From positions 1 to 64,000 of the forward strand of contig JBBQSD010000008.1 of the NCBI GenBank assembly GCA_038214135.1: a DNA stretch of 64,000 nucleotides. The letters run 5' to 3'. A program made the translations under genes and the position numbers. Source of the stretch: JANLSE01 sp038214135. Lineage in GTDB: Bacteria; Chloroflexota; Chloroflexia; Chloroflexales; Roseiflexaceae. The notes below the pieces were generated by a model, which searched no databases, was not told the DNA's origin, and was given only the letters and a program-made list of their open reading frames with translations. Of the stretch, positions 8,891 to 16,580 are shown piece after piece; the first letter of the stretch is position 1, and each line of letters opens with the position of its first letter.

Positions 8891-10168
8891 ATGACGACCA
8901 CACGGGGGCGTGATCAGCGCCTGGCGATCAATGGCGGCACACCAGCGGTATCTCAGACACTCAACCGCTATAAAGGCGCTGCGACGATTGGTGAGGCCGA
9001 GAAACAAGCAGTGATGGAGGTATTGGAAAGCCAATCGCTGTTCCGCTATTATGGCCCAAAGCCGCTGTTCAAAGTCGCCGCATTCGAGCAAGCCTTCGCT
9101 GCCTATGTTGGCTCTCAGCATGCATTGGCTACGAGTAGTGGGACGGCAGCGCTGCGGGCTGGCCTCGCAGGGCTTGGGGTTGGGCCAGGCGATGAGGTGA
9201 TTGTTCCAGCAGTGACATTTATCGCCTCGGTTGGTGCGATTGTTGCCAGCCGTGCCCGCCCGATCTTTGCCGAAGTTGATGAATTGATGCAGCTTGATCC
9301 AAACGACCTCGCCAAGCGCATCAGTAAGCGGACGAAAGCGATCATGCCAGTACACCTGACTGGTGTTGCGGTTGATATGGATCCGATCATGGCCTTTGCA
9401 CGCGAACATGGCCTGAAGGTCATTGAGGATGCAGCACAATCGTGCGGTAGCCTGTACAAGGGCCGCCATGTTGGTACGATTGGCGATATTGGCTGTTTCA
9501 GCTTCCAACTCGAAAAGAATATTACCAGCGGCGAGGGCGGCATTATTGTTTCTGATGATGATGAAGCCTTTCGGCGGGCAGCAATCTATTCCGATCAGGG
9601 CGGTCAATTCTGGACGTTCCATGCCGGGGTTCGTGACAACTATGGTGGCCAACCAGTCATCGGCGAAAATCTGCGCATGGCCGAAATCCCTGGCGCGATC
9701 CTTGGGGCACAACTTGCTAAATTGCCACCGCTGATGGATCTGATTGAGCGTAATACGGCAACGATCCGTGATACTGCTGCCCAGTTTCCTGGTTTGGGCG
9801 TGCCGCCAGCCGATCCAACCCGTGATCGCCATTCGTTGGGGGTATTGTGTTACCTGCCCGATTCGGATTCCGCCGAGCGGGTTGCTGCGGCGTTGCGGGC
9901 AGAGGGCGTGCCGGCTGGAAAAGTCTATGGTGGCCAGCCTGTCTATGCTGCGCGCCAGATCCTCAATCAATGGACGGTGACAGATGGCTGCCCGTTTAAC
10001 TGCCCGAGCTTCTTCCCTGAACCAGTTCGCTACGAAATGGGTATGTGTCCCCGCAGCGAAGATTTACTCGCCCGTTCGGTGATGATTAGTACAGGCCCAT
10101 TCTATACCGAAGAAAACCTGGATGAGATCATTTTTGGCGTGCAAAAGGTGGCTACACAGCTCCTTTAA
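8891..10168 (+). CDS. DegT/DnrJ/EryC1/StrS family PLP-dependent aminotransferase
   Basis: Fold type I PLP enzyme of the sugar/cyclitol aminotransferase family, 425 residues. AAGGAGG lies 7 nt before ATG 8891. Seen in sequence: the N-terminal LAINGG and FRYYG segments, a cofactor-binding SSGTAALRAGL (about residue 80), PVHLTGVAVDMD (about 155), EDAAQSCGS (about 180), and the Schiff-base Lys in FQLEKNITSGEGG (about 208). Family members aminate nucleotide-linked keto-sugars or scyllo-inosose-type substrates. No nucleotide-sugar pathway genes sit beside it, so the substrate cannot be assigned. A 7-bp palindrome GCGTATA/TATACGC at 8822-8836 lies in the upstream gap and may be an operator or a repeat copy. 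Confidence 0.9.
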   Translation: MTTTRGRDQRLAINGGTPAVSQTLNRYKGAATIGEAEKQAVMEVLESQSLFRYYGPKPLFKVAAFEQAFAAYVGSQHALATSSGTAALRAGLAGLGVGPGDEVIVPAVTFIASVGAIVASRARPIFAEVDELMQLDPNDLAKRISKRTKAIMPVHLTGVAVDMDPIMAFAREHGLKVIEDAAQSCGSLYKGRHVGTIGDIGCFSFQLEKNITSGEGGIIVSDDDEAFRRAAIYSDQGGQFWTFHAGVRDNYGGQPVIGENLRMAEIPGAILGAQLAKLPPLMDLIERNTATIRDTAAQFPGLGVPPADPTRDRHSLGVLCYLPDSDSAERVAAALRAEGVPAGKVYGGQPVYAARQILNQWTVTDGCPFNCPSFFPEPVRYEMGMCPRSEDLLARSVMISTGPFYTEENLDEIIFGVQKVATQLL

Positions 10169-10306
10169 ATCTTACAAAGTAGCTCCATACGGTGCGATGT
10201 AGTAATTGTTATACGACTTACCCGCTGTGTCGTGATATAATCGCCTATCTATAATAGTACGCAACTATCATGTAACTACACGTGCCGAGCAGTTAAGGAG
10301 TGTTCC

Positions 10307-13243
10307 ATGCATCTCACGCCGCCAAGGAATGCAGCGCGAGTACGCCAATCGTCTCTGCTGAATACAAAGAACTTGAGTATTCGATCCATGCCACGGTTGT
10401 TACTTCCTCTGTTTATTCTAGCGGCGTTGATGGTGTTCGTGCCGTTTGCACACCTCGTCCCAGTCGCAATGGCTGGTGGCACGGTGACTGGCACGGTGTT
10501 TCAGGATTATAATGCGAACGGTACGCGTGATACTACGGGTTCGCTCACAAACGATGGTGGCGGAGCCGTCGCTGTCGCTGCTGATCGTGGTATCGCTGGT
10601 GTGACGATAACGGCATACGATTCAGGCGGTGTGGCATCTGGTGCTACAACCAGTGCCTCGAATGGTTCGTATACGCTGACACTGACGCGCACTGGTCCGT
10701 ATCGAATAGAGTTTACTGGGCTGCCAGCTAGCTTTGAGCAGGGGCCATATGGCACCAACGATGGCTCAAGCGTGCGCTTCGTTCCCGATGGCGGTGCTGT
10801 AGGAATCGATCTGGGCGTCAACATTCCTGCCGATTTCTGCCAGAATAACCCTGATCTTGTCACAAGTTGCTATGTGTATGGCAGCCAGAGTGGCCCGCAG
10901 CCAGATCCATTCAATGTTGGTGCAACGATTGACTTCAGTAATAACCCGGTGATCCTCTCGTTCCCCTACTCGGCAGGCTCCAATGCGAATGTTGTCGCCA
11001 ATTGGGATCTGCCAACAGCACACGCGCTTAACGTTCCGGCGCGGCTGGTTGGCCCGACATGGGGCCTGGCCTATGGCCGTACACCACGTCGGATCTTTGC
11101 ATCGGCTTTTATGAAGAAACATAGCGCCTATGGGCCGGGTGGGCCAGGTGCGATCTATCGGGTCAACCGCGCTACTGGTGCGCTCGAGGCAACATACACT
11201 GTGCCAGGGGCGACAACCGATGCCCACGATCCCAACCCAAACAACTATGTCACCGACAACTTCGATGTTGCATGGGATGCGGTTGGCAAGACATCGCTTG
11301 GCGGTATTGATATTAACGATGACGATACACGCCTGTATGCGATGAATCTTGAGAATCGTAGCCTGTATATGCTTGATGCAAATACTGGTGCTGTTCTCGG
11401 TAGTCAGGCGATACCCACTGCCGGTATACCATTGGTTGCCCCATCGCCAGTGGCCACGTGTGTGCCAAGCGATGTACGCCCGTTTGCCGTTGAGTACTAC
11501 CGTGACAAAGTGTATATTGGCGTCGTCTGTTCGGCTGAATCGACAGTGATCGATCCCGTACCGGATGACACCTTTACCGATGGCTCGAATGGTTGCCTTG
11601 CGAATGCTGCATATGATTTTGCGTATACTGATGTCGGCGCAGGTATCACATGCCTTGGTGAGGCGTTTGTTGATGCTGATGGCAACGGGATTTATAATGT
11701 CGGCGATACACGCCAGCTTCAGGCACTCATCTATCAGGTCGATCCTGTAAGCCTAGCAATCACGCCCACACCGGTACTTCAAATACCACTCAATTACCCG
11801 CGCAATTTTAGCGTTGCTGAGCCAAACATTAATTTTCAGGCTCCTGGCCGATGGCGCGTGTGGGCGAATGCGTTCCGTGGTGTGCCATCGCCGCCCAACC
11901 CGAACTCTACTACGCCAACTGAGCCACAGCCGGTACTGACCGATCTCGAATTCGATAGTCGGGGTGTAATGCTTATTGCACTACGCGATCGTTATGGCGA
12001 GCAGGCAGGCAATGGCGTGTACTCCAATCCAGCCAGCCCGGCCGCACAATATTCTGGCTCGACAGCTGGTGATCTGTTGCTGGCCTGTGGAACAGGTGCA
12101 ACATGGGTGCTCGAATCCAATGCCGCATGTGGTGGTGGGCCACCAACGCTTGGGGCGGGCACGAGCGAGGGGCCTGGTGGTGGTGAGTTCTTCTTTCGGG
12201 ATGAATATGCACCATACCATAGCGAAGTCATGGTCGGTGGAGTTGTGCAGATACCCGGCTTTCCCGATGTCGTTGCGAATTCGCTTGATCCCTTCCCCGG
12301 CCCTGGTGAGGTCTTCGACTCGGGGTTCCGTTGGCTGAACAATAGTAATGGGACACTCTCGAAGGGCTATCGCCTATTCAATGGCGATTTTGGCGATATC
12401 AGAACCTTTGGCAAGGCAGGCGGGTTGGGCGATGTGATTGCGCTCTGTGATGCTGCGCCTGTCGAGATCGGTAATCGGGTTTGGTATGATGCCGACCGCA
12501 ATGGGGTACAGGATCCCAATGAGCCGCCACTTGCCAATGTGACGGTCGAATTGTTCGACCCGGCGACGAATGCAGTTATTGGTACGGCTGTCACTGATGC
12601 AATCGGTACCTATTACTTCAGCAGTGCGACCAATACTTCGACAGCAAGCGCACGCTATGGCCTGCCAGTCAGGTTTGGCGGAACCTATCAGGTACGCATC
12701 AACACGAGCCAATCCGCAATCACGACGCCTGGATATATCCTGACCGTGAGTAATACGGGTGGTGGTAGTATCCCCGATTTGAATGACTCGGATGGTATTC
12801 AAGTTGGCAGCTTTGCTGTTCACACGTTTAGTATTGGCCAACCAGGGCAGAACAACCATAGCTATGATTTTGGTTTCAGCCTGCCGCCGACAGCTATCAC
12901 CCTGGCGAGCTTCACGGCTGTGCGCCAGGGTAGTGGTGTTGCGGTGCAATGGGAAACGAGCGCCGAGCTGAATACCTGGGGTTTCCACATTCTGCGTAGT
13001 ACAACAGGCAGCCGAGCTGACGCCCAACAGGTTACATCAGAGATCATCCCGGCACAGGGGCGTGGTCAGGGTGGTGCGATCTATCGCTGGTTTGATACAA
13101 CAGCAGATCCACAAGCGGCGTATTCGTATTGGCTTGTGGAGGTTGAGTTGAGCGGTGCGAAGAGCGAACATGGCCCGGTTGCTATTGGGCCATTGCTGAG
13201 CGCGGTACCATACTTGCGATACTTGCCGTTGATTAGCCGCTAG
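10307..13243 (+). CDS. Large secreted protein with SdrD B-like domains
   Basis: 978-residue exported protein. TTAAGGAG lies 7 nt before ATG 10307. The signal peptide hydrophobic core is at about residues 29-56 (PRLLLPLFILAALMVFVP), ending ...VAMAGG. Residues 57-165 form a prealbumin/SdrD B-like domain (GTVFQDYNANGTRD). The middle (about 190-715) looks like a lectin/beta-propeller-type repeat region with GAIYRVNRATGAL and LYMLDANTGAV segments. A second SdrD B-like domain follows at about 720-855 (IGNRVWYDADRNGVQDPNE), with Ca-site-like D-x-D-x-NG motifs. An FN3-like domain (FTAVRQGSGVAVQWETS) lies at 870-960, and the last residues read YLRYLPLISR. No LPXTG motif. I infer a cell-surface structural or adhesive protein; function unknown. 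It converges with the next gene with only 11 bp between them. Confidence 0.85.
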   Translation: MHLTPPRNAARVRQSSLLNTKNLSIRSMPRLLLPLFILAALMVFVPFAHLVPVAMAGGTVTGTVFQDYNANGTRDTTGSLTNDGGGAVAVAADRGIAGVTITAYDSGGVASGATTSASNGSYTLTLTRTGPYRIEFTGLPASFEQGPYGTNDGSSVRFVPDGGAVGIDLGVNIPADFCQNNPDLVTSCYVYGSQSGPQPDPFNVGATIDFSNNPVILSFPYSAGSNANVVANWDLPTAHALNVPARLVGPTWGLAYGRTPRRIFASAFMKKHSAYGPGGPGAIYRVNRATGALEATYTVPGATTDAHDPNPNNYVTDNFDVAWDAVGKTSLGGIDINDDDTRLYAMNLENRSLYMLDANTGAVLGSQAIPTAGIPLVAPSPVATCVPSDVRPFAVEYYRDKVYIGVVCSAESTVIDPVPDDTFTDGSNGCLANAAYDFAYTDVGAGITCLGEAFVDADGNGIYNVGDTRQLQALIYQVDPVSLAITPTPVLQIPLNYPRNFSVAEPNINFQAPGRWRVWANAFRGVPSPPNPNSTTPTEPQPVLTDLEFDSRGVMLIALRDRYGEQAGNGVYSNPASPAAQYSGSTAGDLLLACGTGATWVLESNAACGGGPPTLGAGTSEGPGGGEFFFRDEYAPYHSEVMVGGVVQIPGFPDVVANSLDPFPGPGEVFDSGFRWLNNSNGTLSKGYRLFNGDFGDIRTFGKAGGLGDVIALCDAAPVEIGNRVWYDADRNGVQDPNEPPLANVTVELFDPATNAVIGTAVTDAIGTYYFSSATNTSTASARYGLPVRFGGTYQVRINTSQSAITTPGYILTVSNTGGGSIPDLNDSDGIQVGSFAVHTFSIGQPGQNNHSYDFGFSLPPTAITLASFTAVRQGSGVAVQWETSAELNTWGFHILRSTTGSRADAQQVTSEIIPAQGRGQGGAIYRWFDTTADPQAAYSYWLVEVELSGAKSEHGPVAIGPLLSAVPYLRYLPLISR

Positions 13244-13254
13244 AGGTAAGGGGA

Positions 13255-13986
13255 TCAGCTGAACTGTGCTACGGCACGAATGTGATCTTGTCCAGCAGCA
13301 CGCTGGTTGGAGATCACCTGAGCCAAGGCTGCTGATGTGATATAGCCACAGCGAACGAGAATGTAGCCAAGTGGTAGGTGATTCCCGTTGAGATCACGCT
13401 GAAGTTGCTCCTCAAGCGCTTCTTCGAGCTGTAGTGGCGTAATCAGTGCATGTGCTAGGAGATGCTCGCCAAGAAGCTGTGGCTTCGCGCCAGGCAATGC
13501 GAGCTTCTCCTGATGCATGACAACAAGCGCACGAGCCAGTGTGCGCGGTGTCAGCCAGCCGCGTTGTAGCAAGAGATCGCCAAGTTGCATGAGATCCCCA
13601 CGGCTACGCCGACGATGTTGCTCACGTAATGCTTCATCCAGTTGGTCATTGGTGATGATGCGCTGTTCAACGAGATGATCGCCGATTCTGCGTGCAGTTT
13701 TGGGCCGCTCGGATTGCTTGGATGTGTACTGTAAAAGCGTTGTGAGATGCAATCGGCTTTGTTCGCCAAGCGCAACAGTATTCTGGGGATCGAGCGCAAG
13801 CGCCCGATCAAGGCATTCACGTTTCCGTGCCGGATCATCGACCAAACGACACATCCATACCCAAGCGTTGCTGTCGCTCGTGTTGCGGATCAGCGCCACC
13901 CGTGTTAATTGGTAGGCACGCTCACGATCCCCACGGCGGGCGCTTGCCTCGATTTCATCAGCCAAATTGTAGTTTATATCTGCCAT
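13255..13986 (-). CDS. Soluble TPR plus tandem MshEN (GspE N-terminal-like) protein
   Basis: 243-residue cytoplasmic protein. Residues 1-85 are TPR-like (AWVWMCRLVDDPARKRECLDRAL...LDPQN). Residues 98-240 contain four copies of the roughly 24-residue pattern LG-x2-hydrophobic-x8-L-x3-L-x2-Q: RIGDHLVEQ..., QLGDLLLQRG..., LLGEHLLAH... and PLGYILVRCG.... Two such motifs make one MshEN domain, so there are two. In the MshE/GspE ATPases this domain can bind cyclic di-GMP. Here there is no ATPase, so it would be a free-standing adaptor or receptor. Several motif copies lack the leading Arg of the c-di-GMP consensus, so binding is uncertain. Its N-terminus resembles the small protein at 24845-25159. 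Confidence 0.8.
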   Translation of the reverse strand: MADINYNLADEIEASARRGDRERAYQLTRVALIRNTSDSNAWVWMCRLVDDPARKRECLDRALALDPQNTVALGEQSRLHLTTLLQYTSKQSERPKTARRIGDHLVEQRIITNDQLDEALREQHRRRSRGDLMQLGDLLLQRGWLTPRTLARALVVMHQEKLALPGAKPQLLGEHLLAHALITPLQLEEALEEQLQRDLNGNHLPLGYILVRCGYITSAALAQVISNQRAAGQDHIRAVAQFS

Positions 13987-14140
13987 GAGTGTCTCGCATA
14001 CCTGCTTGTGTTGTACCCACTAGTGTAGATGCTCACTATCACCCTTTTGTAACCAATAAGGCTGCTTTGTGACGTGCTATACTATTTTGCGCAGTAGTAT
14101 GCGCCAGGTAGCGCTTTATTATGGGGGAAAGGTTCACATA

Positions 14141-15289
14141 ATGAGTCATACAATCGCTCAGTACGGTTTCTCGACACGTGCAATTCATGCAGGCCAGGAT
14201 CCAGACCCAACCACAGGTGCGGTGATCGTGCCGATCTATCAGACATCGACATTTGCACAGGATGAGGTTGGTGTGCATAAAGGCTATGAGTATGCCCGTA
14301 GTGGCAACCCAACCCGTACAGCGCTCGAAACGGCGCTAGCAGCGCTTGATGGTGGCCAGTATGCGCTGGCATTTGCTTCGGGGTTGGCAGCCGAAACGAA
14401 TGTATTGCTCATGTTGAGTGCTGGCGATCACATCGTTGCCGGGGATGATGCCTATGGCGGAACATACCGTCTGTTTGATAAGGTCTTCTCGCGGCTTGGA
14501 GTTACTGCCGATTATGTTGACACCCGCGATCCAGAGAATGTTGCTGATGCGATCCGCAAGGAGACGCGCTTGGTCTGGATTGAGACGCCAACCAATCCGT
14601 TGCTGAAGCTTGCCGATATTGCAGCTATTTCCGCGCATGCCCGTTCGCGTGGGGTGCTTACACTTGTCGATAACACATTTGCGTCGCCCTATCTCCAGCG
14701 GCCACTCGAACTGGGTGCTGACATTGTGCTGTACAGCACGACCAAGTATATGGGCGGACACAGCGATGTGGTTGGTGGTGCGTTGGTGTTGAATGATCAG
14801 GCCACCTATGAGCGCCTGAAGTTCCTTCAGAACGCTGCTGGCGGCGTGCCAGGGCCGTTTGATTCCTGGCTGGTGCTGCGTGGATTGAAAACACTTGCTG
14901 TGCGTATGCGTGCGCATGGCGAAAATGGCCTGGTAGTTGCCGGTTTTTTGGAGGCGCACCCCGCAATTGAGCAAGCGATCTACCCAGGGCTTGAATCCTA
15001 CCCGCAGTATGATCTGGCGAAACGACAGATGCATAGTTTTGGTGGAATGATTTCGTTCCTGCCAAAGGGCGGCGAAGCAGCGGCGCGCAGGATTGTTGCA
15101 CGCACAAAATTGTTTACACTTGCGGAAAGCCTTGGTGGTGTTGAAAGCCTGATCGAACTGCCAGCCGCCATGACCCACCTGAGTGTGGTTGGTTCCCCGC
15201 TTGAGGTTCCAGCGGGACTCGTACGGCTTTCCGTTGGGATTGAGGATGCGGTGGATCTGATTGCGGATCTGGAGCAGGCGCTAGGATAA
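14141..15289 (+). CDS. Cys/Met metabolism PLP enzyme (cystathionine gamma-synthase or lyase)
   Basis: 382-residue trans-sulfuration enzyme. I chose ATG 14141 because GGGGGAAAGG precedes it; the longer frame from 14069 has no ribosome site and an atypical start. Family signatures are TRAIHAGQDPDPTTGAVIVP (residues 12-31), YEYARSGNPTR (about 48), SGLAAETNVL, and the PLP Lys in YSTTKYMGGHSDVVGG (about 196). Synthase (O-acyl-homoserine plus cysteine) and lyase (cystathionine cleavage) cannot be separated by eye. There are no adjacent methionine or cysteine genes and I saw no SAM riboswitch upstream. It ends before a perfect 15-bp hairpin. Confidence 0.92.
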   Translation: MSHTIAQYGFSTRAIHAGQDPDPTTGAVIVPIYQTSTFAQDEVGVHKGYEYARSGNPTRTALETALAALDGGQYALAFASGLAAETNVLLMLSAGDHIVAGDDAYGGTYRLFDKVFSRLGVTADYVDTRDPENVADAIRKETRLVWIETPTNPLLKLADIAAISAHARSRGVLTLVDNTFASPYLQRPLELGADIVLYSTTKYMGGHSDVVGGALVLNDQATYERLKFLQNAAGGVPGPFDSWLVLRGLKTLAVRMRAHGENGLVVAGFLEAHPAIEQAIYPGLESYPQYDLAKRQMHSFGGMISFLPKGGEAAARRIVARTKLFTLAESLGGVESLIELPAAMTHLSVVGSPLEVPAGLVRLSVGIEDAVDLIADLEQALG

Positions 15290-15299
15290 GAACCTTATA

Positions 15300-15333
15300 G
15301 GGCTGGGAGGTGCGTTTACGCACCTCCCAGCCC
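15300..15333. terminator. Bidirectional hairpin between convergent genes
   Basis: Perfect 15-bp stem GGGCTGGGAGGTGCG / CGCACCTCCCAGCCC with a TTTA loop, between the trans-sulfuration gene and acyP. There is no long T tract on either side, but the position fits a shared terminator. Confidence 0.6.
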
Positions 15334-15352
15334 TCCTATGTATTCCGACCTG

Positions 15353-15649
15353 TTACCATTTGATCTGAAAGCCATGTTCCTGCCCGGTTGGCGGTTCCCA
15401 ATGAACCTCTACGCTGGCGACGCGTGCGGGCGATGGGCCACGATGGCACCAGCTCACAAGGCGTTGAACATCCGCGTGCGGCCCTTCGAACATGGCTTCG
15501 ACACGGCCATCGGTGAGGTTCTGAACCCAACCCGCCACGCCAATCGTACGGGCTTGATCGCGGGTATTGGCTCGGAAGTTGACGCCCTGTACGCGACCGC
15601 TGATCACGACTCGGGCGCGGCTGATCGCTTCCGCATTGCTTTGCTTCAT
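15353..15649 (-). CDS. acyP: Acylphosphatase
   Basis: Small cytoplasmic enzyme that hydrolyses acyl phosphates such as 1,3-bisphosphoglycerate or carbamoyl phosphate. It has 98 residues. The catalytic Arg lies in GRVQGVNFR and the catalytic Asn in GWVQNLTDGRVEA, both in the expected order, and it ends with the usual HGFQIKW strand. The N-terminal eight to ten residues exceed the usual core, so the true start could be slightly downstream. It lies between convergent metB/metC-like and same-strand phoU genes. Confidence 0.92.
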   Translation of the reverse strand: MKQSNAEAISRARVVISGRVQGVNFRANTRDQARTIGVAGWVQNLTDGRVEAMFEGPHADVQRLVSWCHRGPSPARVASVEVHWEPPTGQEHGFQIKW

Positions 15650-15721
15650 CGGATGGCCCTAGTAGTCCGTTCGCACTAATAGGTTCAACGGCACATTTAC
15701 AACTCGCAGGAGCGTATAGCT

Positions 15722-15744
15722 TGGGCGTATGCGATACGCCCCAA
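15722..15744. repeat. Palindrome GGGCGTAT..ATACGCCC downstream of phoU
   Basis: GGGCGTAT-GCG-ATACGCCC forms a perfect 8-bp stem in the gap between phoU and acyP. A related copy, GCGTATA-C-TATACGC preceded by GG, occurs at 8820-8836. It could serve as a weak phoU terminator on the minus strand or be a dispersed repeat. Confidence 0.5.
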
Positions 15745-15770
15745 CTCTGCATAGAAGCGCGGACGGACTA

Positions 15771-16427
15771 TTACGGGTTGAGCTCCTCGTTCTGGCTTGT
15801 TGCGATAAAGATCACACGCTCACCGATATTTGTTGCACGGTCGGCTAATCGTTCCAGCACATGGGCGACATCAAGCCATGCGAGTACTGCATCGAGGCGG
15901 CCTGGATCGTTGCGGGCCAGATCGCGAAGTTGCTCACTTACATCATCATCAAGCTGATCGACTTCTTCATCGCTTGTTGAAAGTGTTCGTGCTAGAGCGG
16001 CATCGTTACGAACGAAGGCATCGAGGCTTGTATTCAGCATTGTTAGTGCGATAGAGGCCATCTGGCGCAATTGGGGCGGAGTATCAACAAGCCGTTCATA
16101 GCTGACGCCGCGAATGACGCGTTTGGCAATGCCTTTCGCATAGTCGGCAGCGCGTTCGAGTTCATTGGCGATTGCAATTGTTGCCAACAACCGTCGCAGG
16201 TCGGTTGCGACTGGCTGCTGCATTGCAATGATATCCAGGATTTCTTCCTCAATGGCTGAACGAGCTGCATCGACCTCACGATCACCGGCGATGATTCGCT
16301 GTGCAAGATCGGTATCACGGCTTTCCAGCAGATGACCGACATCGACAAGGGCGTGTTCCACCCGGCTGCCCATTCGTAGGAGATCATCGTTGATTTGTTG
16401 AAGTTGTTTTGTGAAATGTGAACGCAT
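15771..16427 (-). CDS. phoU: Phosphate-transport accessory protein PhoU
   Basis: 218-residue all-helical protein of the PhoU family, which tunes PstSCAB and the PhoR/PhoB phosphate response at the inner face of the membrane. Two three-helix bundles carry the family's E/D-rich metal-binding motifs: GDREVDAARSAIEEE and NELERAADYAKGI in the first half, DEEVDQLDDDV and HVLERLADRATNIGE in the second. AGGAGG lies upstream of ATG 16427. No pst or phoR/phoB genes are adjacent; the nearest wHTH regulator of PhoB type is at 30816. Confidence 0.93.
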   Translation of the reverse strand: MRSHFTKQLQQINDDLLRMGSRVEHALVDVGHLLESRDTDLAQRIIAGDREVDAARSAIEEEILDIIAMQQPVATDLRRLLATIAIANELERAADYAKGIAKRVIRGVSYERLVDTPPQLRQMASIALTMLNTSLDAFVRNDAALARTLSTSDEEVDQLDDDVSEQLRDLARNDPGRLDAVLAWLDVAHVLERLADRATNIGERVIFIATSQNEELNP

Positions 16428-16580
16428 ACCGAGGAGCCTCCTCTTCTTTCCAATTATGCCACAGAGCTATTCACACTGGTATGTGCCTGTTATGTCGCAA
16501 CGCGAGTGATGCTGATAGATGATCATAGGGCAAGTTTGCTAAGACTGTGTTAAGAACGTGTAAGAGTTACAGGTGTTTGG

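Noticed and set aside
8870..9970. 366-codon minus-strand frame
   Set aside because: Shadow of the DegT-type aminotransferase, which has a clear ribosome site and complete motifs.
12374..13027. 217-codon minus-strand frame
   Set aside because: Shadow of the SdrD B-like gene. Residue content is not protein-like.
14041..14140. SAM or cobalamin riboswitch before the trans-sulfuration gene
   Set aside because: Only about 100 bp is available and no conserved core of either class is visible.
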